Notes under the pieces: model-generated
Told to the model about the DNA's origin: nothing
The model's database searches: none
Seen by the model: only the letters and a program-made list of their open reading frames with translations
Translations under genes and position numbers: made by a program
NCBI GenBank assembly: GCA_038380435.1
Contig: JAWZYU010000028.1
Coordinates: 29,248,201-29,312,200 of the forward strand
Length of the DNA: 64,000 bases
From: Ryuthela nishihirai
Taxonomy: Eukaryota > Arthropoda > Arachnida > Araneae > Heptathelidae
Reading direction: 5' to 3'
Shown here: positions 45,987-56,922 of the stretch, piece after piece
How positions within the stretch are numbered: position 1 is the first letter of the stretch
Layout: the number at the start of each line of letters is the position of its first letter

Positions 45987-46555
45987 AACTGCATAAAAAT
46001 ATCTTTCCTGATTTCTGTTGCATGATCCGTTTGTATATGCAACATTTCTCTCTTGTTCAGCATATTAAAGAGTATAAAATAATTACACTGTAGTCGAATG
46101 TCTTTTGGAGTTGAAAAATAACTCTGTGTCAGGTAAATCAATGATATGTTCTTTTTTCTTCCTCTGACGAATAATTCTTCGATGAGTTTTTGATGTCTTT
46201 CCGTTACGAAATCGTCGAAAACAATTACATTTTGCATCTCGGGATCCAGTTCGTTGACCTTCACAATATCTTCTTTACTGGAAGAAAAAGTTGCAACTGG
46301 GATTTTTTCGCCAAACGTTTTCTCCAGAATTTCGTGCAAATCGTTGAATATTTCTTGCATAAAGTGATATTTCGGCTCAGTTAAGTCTTTGGCATATAAA
46401 AATATTTGATTATGGTAGAGATGGTTAAATATTAAGTTCAACAAAAGATTTGTCTTCCCTGAACCCGATGAATCACAGATTAAAAGTCTAAATGGCCAGA
46501 GTGGTGCTAATGCGTTTCTGTTTAACAAATTGTTGTCTTCTTCAAAGTGGAAATT
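45987..46555 (-). pseudogene. Polinton/adintovirus-type packaging ATPase (FtsK/A32-like), split by a LINE
   Basis: About 185 residues. A hydrophobic strand leads into the Walker A motif SSGSGKTNLLLNLI. Farther on are a FEKI-like stretch (LEKTFGEKIPV), the Walker B block NVIVFDDF, a following helix with LIEELFVRGRKKNIS and the strand LIYLTQSYF typical of this family (sensor-like Thr-Gln). Such ATPases drive genome packaging into capsids of Polinton-like and adenovirus-like elements. No ATG is visible at the expected start (the frame runs from the stop of the preceding integrase tail), and a LINE follows after the residues near MQFYAF. The open frame continues into LINE endonuclease codons, giving a chimeric 299-codon frame (46528-45629). 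Confidence 0.88.
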
Positions 46556-46567
46556 TTGAATTTCCGT

Positions 46568-46968
46568 TTACTTTATTTTAAAAAAGAGATCTTCTTCTTT
46601 TATCCAGGAATTAAACGTGTTATCATAACCAAACCATTTAACGTAATATTCTTTTTTATTCTTTCTCACTCTTTTTTTTTTTGCGACATATAGGACAGAG
46701 AAGAATCCTAGAAGCTACTCCTAGCTTATTACAGGCCTTCTCACACAAGGACATACCCTACTAAGACCGAAGTCACTGCTGACTACTGCCTTAGTTAGAG
46801 CTAACACAACACACAAAGTTTGCCTTGCTGGAACGGTCGCTAGCTGCCTAACCACTATGCCAGTTAAGGCCTAACTCTGGTTTTCAGAATGGTTTCTACT
46901 TTGTAAATATTGTCTGGTTTTTCGTATTTTACAATTTCTTGGGTATAAAAACTACCGACGATAGGCTC
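46568..46968 (-). pseudogene. Polinton-type integrase C-terminal chromodomain, split by a SINE
   Basis: Two minus-strand pieces of a chromo-like domain: IVGSFYTQEIVKYE and NIYKVETILKT before the SINE, then KKEYYVKWFGYDNTFNSWI and a stop at 46568-46570 after it. The aromatic cage and KW-x-G-[YF] core fit the chromodomain at the end of Polinton and LTR-retroelement integrases. The catalytic core (DDE) that should precede it is absent; instead the sequence joins the protease gene directly, implying an internal deletion whose breakpoint lies near 46968. An enzyme function is therefore excluded. Confidence 0.7.
46668..46880 (-). mobile_element. SINE-3, short tRNA-like SINE with poly(A) tail
   Basis: About 210 bases, minus strand, with a head containing ACTGGCATAGTGGTTAGGCA (A-box-like) and a tail of about 12 A. 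AGAGTTAG at the head side and AGAGTGAG at the tail side look like a target duplication with one change. It separates two halves of the chromodomain. The B box is unclear, so its tRNA origin is moderately supported. I see no second copy in the window. Confidence 0.6.
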
Positions 46969-47310
46969 TTGCTTGAATTTGCGAAGAGTTATACATGATC
47001 GGCTTTGAAGATGAAAGTAAATAGGGTTTTATTTCTTCTGGTGGCAATAAACCGAATGGATCAAAGTACTCGACGTAAGGTAACTTCACATCATTGAAAT
47101 AAGCTATCCAATGAGTTCCTGAACCACAGGAAATATCAAAGTTCACTATACCATTTTCGTTCTTGAATGTTTTTGTTGGCAAAGAATCGATAGAGTACAC
47201 ACCACGGAATCCTTTTTCGTTTTTCATTATATTTTCCATATCTAAGTTACTTAATGGCTCTTTTTTTTTAATCCCTGAACTATTTGCTTTCCTGGAATGT
47301 ACAAACCTTT
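46969..47310 (-). pseudogene. Adenain-like cysteine protease (C5-type), 3'-truncated
   Basis: Minus-strand frame with PLSNLDMENIMKNEKGFRGV, DSLPTK, and the catalytic His block GSGTHWIAYFNDV followed by the acidic residue in YVEYFDPFGLLPP. This is the order found in adenovirus-type maturation proteases, which cleave capsid precursors in Polinton-like and adenovirus-like elements. The frame ends at a stop (46952) soon after NSSQIQ. The expected C-terminal part with the catalytic Cys is missing because the gene is fused to the integrase tail at about 46968. It must be inactive. The upstream part of the 154-codon frame (47416-47310) belongs to the preceding gene. Confidence 0.8.
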
Positions 47311-47329
47311 TCCCTTTCTTTTTAGATAA

Positions 47330-47682
47330 GCCAGCTGCTCTTTGCTTTCCAGGAACGTATAACCCTCTTCCTAGAACTTTTTGTGCAAGTAGTACCAGCT
47401 TATCCTGCAGCTCCAACTGCAGCTGCTTTTCCCATTGCTACGAGTGCAGGTATTAAGAACGGCAGAAATTCACCTAGCTGTGTTTTACTGAAACGAAGTC
47501 GAACTGGCGTTGTAGATTTTTTTCAGTTTATTGATTTGTCTCTTTGTCAGTTTCAAAATATCGTTACCTTTCTTCTGTGGATCAATGGTTAAAGTTATAG
47601 GATTCTTATTTACAAATGCACTCTTCAATTTTTGCTTTTGCCCAGGCGTTAAACTAGTTAGATAACTAGTTTTACAGCCCAA
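47330..47682 (-). pseudogene. Minor-capsid-like (pVI/pX-like) protein of the Polinton-like element
   Basis: Begins at MGCKTSYLTSLTPGQKQKLK (47682). Two short repeats follow, of the type Leu-Thr-x-x-Gln-x-x-Lys-[IL]-x-K (LTPGQKQKLK, LTKRQINKLK). After a frame change come KTQLGEFLPFLIPALVAMGK, an amphipathic or membrane-active helix followed by an Ala/Gly-rich stretch, and a basic GRGLYVPGK end. Polinton and adintovirus genomes commonly have such a protein just before the protease. It is compared by analogy with adenovirus pVI or pX; I am unsure of the exact family. Two frameshifts break it. Confidence 0.5.
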
Positions 47683-47720
47683 TAATTAGATAACTATATA
47701 TAGTTAGATAACTAGTTTTA

Positions 47721-47911
47721 CAGCCCAATAATTCCATGAAGTGTTGATAACTGCAACATTTTTCTAACAAAACCACCCTCGTGTCCTGTGTTTCACACAG
47801 AACGTCTTCCCAAAAACCACGTCAACGTTCATCTCCCCAAAAGTGTCCCATAGGTTAACATGGGATTCCCTATACTTTAACATTGTTCCAGAACTCTCAT
47901 TTACTATACTA
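47721..47911 (-). repeat. Right terminal inverted repeat of the Polinton-like element
   Basis: Reverse-complement partner of 39505-39696. Just inside it, a 40-base segment with GATAACTAGTTTTACAGCCC is repeated (about 47660-47690 and 47707-47730), a small local duplication. Confidence 0.92.
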
Positions 47912-47917
47912 ATTATA

Positions 47918-49365
47918 TTACATCATGTACATGAGGGAAAATAATGTCGAGGTGGTATCATGCAACAATTTTATTGTTTTTTTCCAGTTAGTAATTTATT
48001 TTACATTTGGGAATGAAAACGTTTGCTAATGTGGTGTATCGTTAATTACACTTTAACTGCTACAACACTCATTTGCTATGCTTATTATCGTATAAAATAA
48101 ATTTCCGTTAAAAAGTAAGACTTACAAAAAGGAACGTGTTATGTAAACATGGAATCGGGAGAAAGGGTTAGACCAAATTTAATGTCACGACATTCCTTCA
48201 GTCCTGACACTGAAGGGAGTAGGCCTTAAAATTCTGCTTAAACAGTGTTGCATAATTTGTGGATTTTTCCCCCCTACTAAGCAAAAAAAATATGAATATA
48301 TGATGGTGCTGCAACCGAATCTGGTTATATTTCATGGAACGATCCTACGCAGTTATAAGTATTAGAAATATCACAGCTCAATTAAACTAATTTTTGGTGA
48401 TGAAATTTCTAAATTGGAATATTCTGTTTTATGTAAATGAGTACAAACCGTATATAGGGAAAATGGAACATACATACAATATATTTACAACTGCCTATTC
48501 TTAAATATTATTATCAATTTTACATAAGTGAACTTAAAATACAAAAAATGTGTCAGTGTACAAATAGATGTATATAATTGAAACGGAAATACATTAATAT
48601 GCAAAGCGTAAACTTACAAAATTAAAAGTTCTTTTTCTCAATTTCTGACTACTAAACGCATAAATTTAGCGATCGATATTAAAATTTTAAATACTGTTGT
48701 TTTTAATAAACAGTAAATATAAATTATATCCTACAAAAGAGACCCTAGTTTCTCACCCAGTAAATCAGTATCCATTTGAAGTGCACATTAATACATTTAT
48801 TAGGCATAGTCAAGTTTCATATTTTATCAAGTTTTTAATATAAAATGGTTCGTTTTCAATATTCGTTGAGATCTTTGGATTTTTTTCAAGTTTTCCACTG
48901 CTAGACGGCACTTATTAATATTATTGGGAAATTTAGCAAATGTGAATCCTAACATTTTATTAATACCTATTCTACTGTAAAAAAATTAATTTATTTCTAA
49001 AAACCCAAAAAATTGATTTTCTACAGATGAAGAAACAAACAGATGACAAAGTGAAAATAATAGTTCGCTTTTTGTTGCCTTTTTTAGGGCCTTTTTTGTT
49101 TTGGTAAACTAGCTCAAAGTGAATAGGAGGAGATCCTTGAGGGATTCTTGGGGACAATCCAAGTTTACTTCTTGCCTGGATAAAATTTGACTTAGAGTAG
49201 ATTTACATATATTTTCCTGCGCCGTTTTAAGCTCGCAATCCACCCCTGCTTAGGGGTCAAACAACCCTATTCATTGGTGTCCTAGTAAAGTAACAATTTC
49301 TGTTGGTGGGAGAGGTTATGTTTCCCCATTATACCAATTATAGCAGTCATGCTTGTTTTGATAGA
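47918..49365. other. Intergenic DNA, nothing recognised
   Basis: AT-rich sequence outside the Polinton-like element. No open frame above 61 codons and no repeat found elsewhere in the window. Confidence 0.45.
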
Positions 49366-49373
49366 TGACAGTT

Positions 49374-49596
49374 TGGGTTGGTTTATTTTACCTTTGTAAC
49401 ACTTTTTTTGCACACAATGTGTTAAATGGCCAGGTCACAAGGACCCCAAGGACTCGGAGAAAGGGAGGGACCCTCTGGACAGCTGTTGGGAGAGAGGTGG
49501 TAGCTTTCTATCTAGTTTATCTAGCGTGTTCTTTAACTTGCATAGGGTATGGCTCTCCCACACTTGGAGCAACAGCTTTGTTTGGCTAGGTCTAAC
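49374..49596 (-). mobile_element. SINE-2, 5'-truncated, with short target-site duplication
   Basis: Reverse complement of the SINE-2 3' half: GTTTATTTTACCTTTGTAAC at the left, AATGGCCAGGTCACAAGGAC, then TAGGGTATGGCTCTCCCACA. TGACAGTT flanks it at 49366-49373 and 49597-49604. Confidence 0.8.
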
Positions 49597-49785
49597 TGAC
49601 AGTTAGTTGGATGAGCATTTATAATTTCTATATTTTGAAACTGCAGTTTCTGATTTGCTTGCATTATTGTTCTGGCTAATACAGTATTTTCTCTATTTCA
49701 GTATTACATTGTGTTCCTACATGCATATCTGCTGTGTTAGTGTTATTTCTCTGATAGTGGTTTCTCATTTTCATTTTGATTATAC

Positions 49786-50085
49786 ACTCTTAGACAAAAA
49801 AATAGACACATCTCAAAGCAACGTTCCATCATAATGAAACGTAACACATGCAATATGGAGACAGAGAGAAAGAAGTGATTACAATATCGCAACAAAATGA
49901 CTCTTTATTTTAGAAGAGTCGTAGCATAACTGTTACAGGTTAGTACCTTATAAAGCCACCTCTGACTGTGATACACGCTGATATAAGGTGTGGCATGGAG
50001 TCAAAATAAACTATGATGTAACTGATTGTGCGAATAATGCCTGTAATTGCTGCACAAGATCCCCTATATTCCACAATGGCCACAG
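49786..50085 (-). mobile_element. Tc1-like element 3' end fragment
   Basis: The terminus TACACTCTTAGACAAAAAAA at the left resembles the end of a Tc1-like element. On the minus strand the adjacent sequence encodes a decayed transposase C-terminus (CHTLYQRVSQSEVAL region). The element is truncated toward the right. It may belong to the same family as the Tc1-like pseudogene at 51480-52445. Confidence 0.5.
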
Positions 50086-50169
50086 AGTACCATATTATGG
50101 TAGCAGTAGAAAGAAAACAGGATTTTTTTGAAACTAGGTTGTCGAGAGGAATCTACAATACCACCCCCC

Positions 50170-50660
50170 CCCCCTAATCACAGACATGGGGAATAGGCAT
50201 ATTCTCCTATTGCTAAAGGCTTATGCTACCATTGCTAATAGGAACTTCAGACTATTCTACAAATGAGCGTTTTCAAGAACAGGAATCAAAAGAGAAACTG
50301 ACCTGCCTGAGACATTTCTTCAGTTAGGATTGACAATGTTTTTAGAAGCAAAGATTCAGGTACATACGATGGCCTCTGATAAAAATATTTTTCATATGCT
50401 AAAAGGTAAACTGTTCACTTGGGCTGGCACCCACAAACAATCAGAAAATAACAGTGATGGATTTTACTTCAACAAAAGCCCACTAGTGCAGCAATTTCTG
50501 GATCTGAAATGATTCTCAAAGCCATTTAATCAGATGGGTTTAAATGGTCAGACCAACATGACGGCCCTGACCAACAGAACAAATACTAATAATTTATTTC
50601 ATGCAGGGGGTTACAGTAAAGCCAAGCCTTCAGCAGGGTAAAAAAAAATAGTGGCCATTG
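50170..50660 (-). mobile_element. RTE-like LINE 5' fragment, old
   Basis: Reverse complement of the LINE 5' UTR and leader: GACATGGGGAATAGGCATAT, GCTAATAGGAACTTCAGA, CTGCCTGAGACATTTC, GCCCACTAGTGCAGCAATTT and CCTTCAGCAGGGTAAAA match copy 2 at 30920-31330 with many differences. Endonuclease and RT are absent. Confidence 0.7.
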
Positions 50661-50743
50661 ATGTTAGAATCAAAAGTAATAATTTTATATAAATATTTTT
50701 AAAGCAGTTCTCTTACACACTTTGAAATTTTTTCATTATTGAT

Positions 50744-51245
50744 ATGGATAAGAATTGTACACTCTGGAAACACATTAATTATACAAGAAAATCTCAAGAT
50801 ACCAGCGAAGAGGCCGAAAAAGCTGCCAAAGAAACTCTCCAATTAACGGACATTTCTACCATTGCTCACAGTACATCCTGCGTACTTCAAAAATGTAAAC
50901 AATCTCAGCTTGAACAAGATTATGCAAAATTACTACATCATATGAATAAAGCACAAATAACCAAAGATTGCGAATATCATGCAAATGCAGCAAAATAGAT
51001 CCTCTTCACTACAAGCTACCGATAAATGCTCAACATAAACTCTCAAAACTAAGGACTGGGTCACACCCACAGAAACCTAAACGATATTCAACACAAAATG
51101 AGAGATTGCGTCCCTAAACTGTAGCAGCTGTAATAATATTGAAAATGTCCAAAGCATTCTATTAGAATATCCTAAATATCACCAAGAAAGACTGGAACTA
51201 CTCGAAACTCTAAAGCAAAACACTGTACTTTTGATAACCTCGTAA
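50744..51245 (+). mobile_element. LINE 3' remnant (RNase H-distal / C-terminal domain), Jockey/I-like
   Basis: Plus-strand frames read AEKAAKETLQLTDIST, as downstream of a LINE RNase H domain, then an LGHTHRNLNDI-like block and CNNIENVQSILLEYPKYHQE. This resembles the C-terminal cysteine/histidine tail C-x-x-x-x-x-x-[HQ]-x-[IL]-L-x-[CE]-P. Several stops intervene. The first frame (50744-50998) is 84 codons. The family is not certain. Confidence 0.4.
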
Positions 51246-51479
51246 AAATGCATTTAGAAGAGCAAAATACATTGCCTGACATTGAAAGTGCCCTACCCAG
51301 AAGGACATGTCGTACAAACATGCAAATAAAAGGGTGGATGTGTGCAGCTGAGATATGCAAATTATGGTAATCTGGAGCAAATGACGTGTGTGACTCAAGA
51401 GATAAAAGGTGCACGAAGGAACAGGGATAGTATTTGTTTATTGAGGTGGAATGCTTTTGAGAGAGGTCTTATAGGACTA

Positions 51480-52445
51480 CGTAAAGCTTGATGGACTACA
51501 CTCGAGTTGCTGCCAATGTTCATCCGGATGCATGAACTGTTGGATGCTGTTGGCAACAGTGGCGAAATGAAGGTTCTAGTGTGTATCGCAGAAGGAGTGG
51601 TGGCGTCTGACAGACGTCAGCAGTGTTTGATAGGAGCATTGTTAAACATGCTCGTTCATCACCACAGAGCATTGCAGACAATTTTCGACAGGTTGCGTCA
51701 GCAGTCATAGACGTCTCCATAATGGCCTGAATGGTAAACCAAAGATTGCATGAGGCACACCTGCGTTCTAGGCAACAGTTACATTGACTGCAAACCATCG
51801 CAGCGCTCGTCTGGCTTGGTGCCGAAGTCATGCAATCTGGGGTCATGAGTGGAACATTGTTGTGTTTAGTGATGAATCCCGTTTCTGTCTGGGTGCTGAT
51901 GATCGATGGGTCTGTGTATGGTGACATTCTGGCGATAGGACGGATCCAGCTTTTGTTCACAACCAGCACACCGCCTGTCAGCCAGGCATAATGGTATGGA
52001 GTGCTATTGGATATGACAGCAGATCACCTCTTGTCCACACCACGGGAACACTAACAGCTGCATGATACGTTAGCGTGGTTCTGCAGCCCGTTTGTTACTG
52101 TTTCTGGGAGGCATGCAGCAGCCCATTTTCCAGCTTTACAATGCCCGTACCATGTGTACTTTATTCGCCCATGTACTTACTGCTACGGTCTCCAGACAAT
52201 GTTTGTAACATGTTCAAATATTGCCATGGCCAGCACAATCTCCAGATTTATCCCCAATAGAAAATTTGTGGGACCACATTGGACGACATGTGCAATGTTA
52301 TCAGCGGCGGGCGTGGAATCTCAATGAATTATGGGAGCAAGTCAATGCTGCATGGTGTGCAATTCCTCAGGACCATATCCATCACCTGTATGACTCCATG
52401 CCACTCCGTATTGCCGTTCACGAAGGTGCAATCACCTGCTAAGGC
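51480..52445 (+). pseudogene. Tc1-like transposase, multiply broken
   Basis: Plus-strand Tc1/mariner superfamily transposase of the DDE type. The VFSDESRFCLGADDRW block (51870-51910) holds the first catalytic Asp. QPGIMVWSAIGYDSRSPLV follows. AQSPDLSPIENLWDHIGRH (about 52230-52285) holds the catalytic Glu of a DD34E triad, and WCAIPQDHIHHLYDSMPLRI closes the C-terminus. The second Asp region (around 52140-52220) is scrambled by frameshifts. The N-terminal helix-turn-helix part is very decayed, and no terminal repeats were identified. It is inactive. Confidence 0.8.
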
Positions 52446-53324
52446 AGTCATATTGTGCTGCATTATATCATCTTCTAATCGCTGTAAGTGGCTGCAAATT
52501 AAATCATGGTATGCCAATATGTACTGCTATGTGTTCACGTTACTTTATATGCACTGCCATGTGTGTACATTTCACCCCTTCCCCTCACTCCTTCTGGGTG
52601 GGGGCAATTCCCCACCCAGAAATGTAATTCAAAAGAATTTGCAAAATTCCATTTACGTAAAGGTTTTTTTTTAATCACAATATTTTTTGTTAAATATTGG
52701 TCATTAATAAACCATTAGATTGATCCTTATACTCGTAAACATACATACTATTTGAACAATGGATTTGAAGCATTTTTAAAACCTCGATGGTTATCCGATA
52801 TAGACGGATGTTCAGAAAAAATTGCGAGTATAGATAATGACATCCAGATAGTACTTTTGTCATCCGCGCAGAGCTCTAATATAGATTATAAAAAAAACTA
52901 TTCCTTTTATATAAAGGGGAGATGTTTTTGAAATATTTTACTGACATAATTGTAGATGAAACTTAGTTTATTTTAACCTAATGAACAACTCAAGAAAAAA
53001 AAATTAATGGAAATATAAATTTCTTTTTTTGCGAACTTCGAAGGTTGTGAACTAGGCTGAACTCCGTTTGTTTTAAGTTACTTTCAAGATATTACGGAAA
53101 CGTTACAGGAAATGGCATTCAAATTTAATTTTGAGATTCAAAAACGCTACCACAATTAGGGACTAAGACATTAACTTATAATTCTCAATCTGTGAAGGTT
53201 ACCGTAATATTTTAACCGGCGATATTAAACAAATTTAACCAATATCAATTGCATTCCATTGCAACTAGCTATAACCGTAAATTAGTGTTGTCAAAATATT
53301 GCAATAAATCGTATAAAAAAAGCA
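52446..53324 (+). other. Upstream region of TRMT61A, no clear promoter elements
   Basis: AT-rich sequence before the TRMT61A start codon. I see no TATA box at a convincing distance and no CpG-rich stretch. The transcription start cannot be placed from the sequence. Confidence 0.4.
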
Positions 53325-53649
53325 ATGAGTTTTGTTAAATATAAATCTCTTATCGAAGTAGGTGATACTGTAGTAGTATATTTGAATGTACATAGTATAT
53401 ATTCTATTGTTGTTAAAGAAGACGGAGTTTTCCAAACAAAGTATGGAGCTCTCAAGCATTCTGATATTGTCGGCTGCCAATACGGCAGTCGTGTGAACTG
53501 CTCACGTGGTTGGGTTTATGTTCTTTTCCCAACACCAGAATTATGGACACTCACCTTGCCTCACCGTACTCAAATATTATATACCCCTGATATTAGCCTT
53601 GTAATAATGCAGTTGGAATTAAAACCTGGATCTGTTATCTGTGAAGCAG
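53325..53649 (+). CDS. TRMT61A: tRNA (adenine-58-N1)-methyltransferase catalytic subunit, first coding exon
   Basis: Starts at ATG 53325 (context AAAGCAATGA) and encodes 108 residues plus one base, ending at the donor GTAAGG (53650). The N-terminal domain is typical of the TRM61 family: IEVGDTVVVYL near residues 10-20, DGVFQTKYGALKHSDIVG near 34-51 with the conserved F-x-T-x-x-G-x-x-x-H-x-D-x-[IV]-G block, then LWTLTLPHRTQILYTPDISL near 74-93 and KPGSVICEAG, the first half of SAM-binding motif I. The enzyme methylates N1 of A58 in the T loop of tRNAs, including initiator tRNA-Met, together with TRMT6. It acts mainly in the nucleus. No frameshift is seen. Confidence 0.95.
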
Positions 53650-54855
53650 GTAAGGTAAATAAACCTAGGATTACGAAAAATATCTAAGTTACGATTTGAC
53701 CTTCTACTTTGAGTCGTCGAAAATAATGAATTTATGGTTTTCAAAACATGCAATTTCTTTTTATGTGTAAATTATATTTTTGTTAATTATTACTGAATAT
53801 TTCCTCTGAAAGTTTGTTGCCACAAACTTTCACTGATAACTATGTGTTTAAATATGATTAGTCAATATTATACCACAAATACTTTGTTCACTTGAATATT
53901 CCCCCCCCCCAACCCCCATAGGAACTTTATTTGTAACAAACATTTGTTATTGGTGAAATTCACTTCAGTGTTTCAAGAAGTTATGGACAAGTAATGTACA
54001 TAATTAAATATATATACTTTAGAAGAATAATTCCAGAATTGCAGAAAAAGCGAAAACAATATAAACTTGTCTGAAACTACTTTACTTAACATTTCAATAA
54101 TATCTTGTACCTAAATTACATTAAATTGAAATTTTTAGTTCTCTATGGCACTGTGAAATGTTTTTAATTACTTCAACAAATGTTCTATGCTATCAAATAT
54201 CAAAAGCTATTAAGGAGAAATTTATGCACTGTACTGCAGAGGATGGATAGTAAGGAACTTCCAGGATCCTTGTGAGTGACAAGTTTAATCTTCGGCATTC
54301 TTGCTGGCAAGTGACACCTCAGTAGAGTTTGAAAAAACAAGGCTGTTATTTTGTGCTTAACCAAAGCCATCTGGAGAGAGCCTGATGTGATGCACACAAC
54401 TAATGACGTTACAAGCAGGGGCTGAGCATGGTGAGCATTGCATTATTGCTTTCTGTCAGGTTTCTGGTCAGTTCCCTTTAATATGAACATTTTGTAAATG
54501 ATGTCATTTCCTGTACTGAATTAAAGCATATTATAATAAATACAGACAAGCATTAATTCTTGCAGGAAATATTTTCACAGATGTAAAACAAAAATTATTG
54601 CTCGATGTCAAAAATATTTGATAAACATATTGTCTATAAATGGTTACTCATATTTATTTTTTATTAATTATATTTAATTGTAAATGGTATTCTGAGAAAA
54701 TGGAATACACCTGAATTTTAAAGCAAAACTTTATTGAATTTTTTTAAACTAGGTTACAGTTTTATGAAACAAAAATAAATGAGCTATATTAACTAAAATA
54801 ATGGTAGAGATAAGTATTTATTCTTGGTTAACAAAATGTATTCATACCTTTCCAA
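53650..54855 (+). other. TRMT61A intron 1, first part
   Basis: AT-rich intron with a C run at about 53901. No repeats or coding segments were recognised. Confidence 0.45.
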
Positions 54856-54861
54856 GTTTAC

Positions 54862-54909
54862 CTTCGTGTTGGGAAAATATATTTCATAATATATTTTCCC
54901 AACACGAAG
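54862..54909. repeat. Perfect palindrome, 22-base arms and 4-base loop
   Basis: CTTCGTGTTGGGAAAATATA TT pairs perfectly with its reverse complement across the loop TCAT. It is followed at 54916-54932 by CAATAATATATATTAAT, which recurs at 56334-56350, and then by a short piece of SINE-1 head in minus orientation (54933-54957). It could be a cruciform-forming site, the remains of an inverted insertion, or a small hairpin element. Confidence 0.95.
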
Positions 54910-54959
54910 AATTTCAATAATATATATTAATAGGTAGCCAAGTGTACTAACCACATTAA

Positions 54960-56330
54960 ACACTTCAGATAGTGTTTAATGATCGCAATAAATATCACAC
55001 ATACAACCTCTCTTTAAAAATATGGTTACATTCCATGTAACACTTTTAATTCTGACATGTTTTATGTCTTAAGTAAAAAGACTGAAATTAATCTTTCATT
55101 CACAGGCTGACAACATAATCAGTTCAATTTAGTGGAGAAAAAAGACTAGAACAGAAACTTCATCAGTATTACATAATTGAAATAAAAGTTATTGCAAACA
55201 CCAAAGCAAATAACTTTATTAACAAACATGATTACATATTAAAAGTAAAACAAAAATTACTCTGAATTATTTAAGGTAAATGTATTGAAAACCTCAAAAA
55301 CAATATTCATTTTGGCTTCAGAGATGAGGTTTAAAATTACAAATGCACACTTATAGTCCTTGTGCAAGACAATATACGTATTAGATACCAATTTCAAATA
55401 ATGTTCAAATGAATATAATGAATTAATATTGCTGACTGTGACTACACACATCCTATAAGACAAATAATCGAAACCCACATCAAATATACCAATTTTAACT
55501 CTATCATATCGTATGCTTTAAAAAATAATTGCAACTAGGTCTATCATTTAGACATACTAGTAGAGTAGTAAAATTCATAAATAGAATATATGAGCACTGT
55601 GTTATTGCCTTACTGAAGTTTATATCAGAATGCATAGAAATGTAAATAAAAAGCAGTTGCAGATTGTGGTGCAATATTCAAGAGTGTTCCATAATCGCAA
55701 GAAATAAAATTTCTACAGCTTATCATTAAGAAAAATGATAACATTAGATACCATATATTGAGGTTCAATATTAATGATAATAACAAGACAAGTAAATAAT
55801 TGAAACCCGCATCAGATATACCAATATCTATCATTGAGACATGACCAATACAGTAGTAAAATCAAATAGATAGACATGGATGGCATATGATTAACATTTG
55901 ATCAAAGTGCTTAATTTTCTTTTTGAGGTTTTTTTTTTGGATGGAAATTTTGATTGTGTATAATTACGCATATACACATTTTCACATGGTAAAATAATTT
56001 GATGTGGCAAATCTATTATTTTATTCCCACATGAACACTGAAAATCTGTGCTAAACACTTCCTTTTTTCAAAATGTGCTTTGCAATATGTTCATATGTCA
56101 ATAATTGATTTTTCCATTTATGAATTGCTGCTCTACATTACTGACTATAAGTGTTTGTAAAACAGTGTAATATAATATTCCCACATTTATAGAAACTTAG
56201 TAGGATAGATTAGCCCTCCAGGTCACACATACTAATTAGTGGCTGAGGTACATCCAATAAATCTCTTTTTGTTGATAAATGATCAACACAAGTAACACAA
56301 ACTGTTCTTTCTTATATTGTGACATGCATA
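54960..56330 (+). other. TRMT61A intron 1, no further features
   Basis: AT-rich. Two segments, GACAAATAATCGAAACCCAC (about 55458) and AAGTAAATAATTGAAACCCG (about 55790), are weakly similar, each followed by CATCA-ATATACCAAT, suggesting a degenerate local duplication of about 330 bases. Nothing else was recognised. Confidence 0.4.
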
Positions 56331-56342
56331 GCCAATAATATA

Positions 56343-56525
56343 TATTAATGGTAGCACACTTGGCTACTGATCTAAAGAACCTGGGTTCGAGGCATGGATG
56401 TATGTATAATTTTTCTGCTGAGGTCCTGCCAACCTCTCGGACCTTCTACTATGGCAGATAAACTGACAAGCTCCTGTCAGACCTCTGTGGCAAGCAGATG
56501 CTTGAGGGGGCATTTATTTTTTATT
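56343..56525 (+). mobile_element. SINE-1 copy
   Basis: Starts inside the tRNA-like head (GGTAGCACACTTGGCTACTG), with B box CTGGGTTCGAGGCATGG (partly deleted) and body GGTCCTGCCAACCTCTCGGA. It ends CTTGAGGGGGCATTTATTTT. The 5' few bases of the head are missing. Confidence 0.85.
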
Positions 56526-56922
56526 ATTATTTATTATTATTTACTTCATCTTGGTTGAGTTTGGGATTAATATGTGTATTTACACATGATTTGACAAAAT
56601 TTCTTTCACTATCATCAAATTGAATATTAGCACAATTATATGTTTATTTAAATGACGTCATTTATAGAGAAAGAGCACAGGTCAGAAACAGATATTTCCC
56701 CAAATTTGGCTCATTTCAGCTCTAGTAAGCTTGTTATATTTAGTTTCTCTCAGCCTCGCATATTTACTGCAATGTCACAGGGCAATTGCACCCACTTAGC
56801 TTCAGTACTGATAAAGCATGATAGCAATATGAATGACTTAATTTCAACGATATGTATAGAACAGAATAAAGAAATAGCACCTACACTTTCAACATGAAGG
56901 TAAACTTGGAAAGAAACCCCTT

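Noticed and set aside
45987..47682. Bacterial or phage contamination
   Set aside because: The genes lie in a TIR element that contains the same LINE family as the mL37 intron, and the region continues into host genes on both sides of the window.
53325..53687. A complete 120-residue single-exon gene
   Set aside because: The frame runs past the GTAAGG donor into the intron. The product before the donor joins in frame to the exon at 59807 and completes SAM motif I of TRMT61A.
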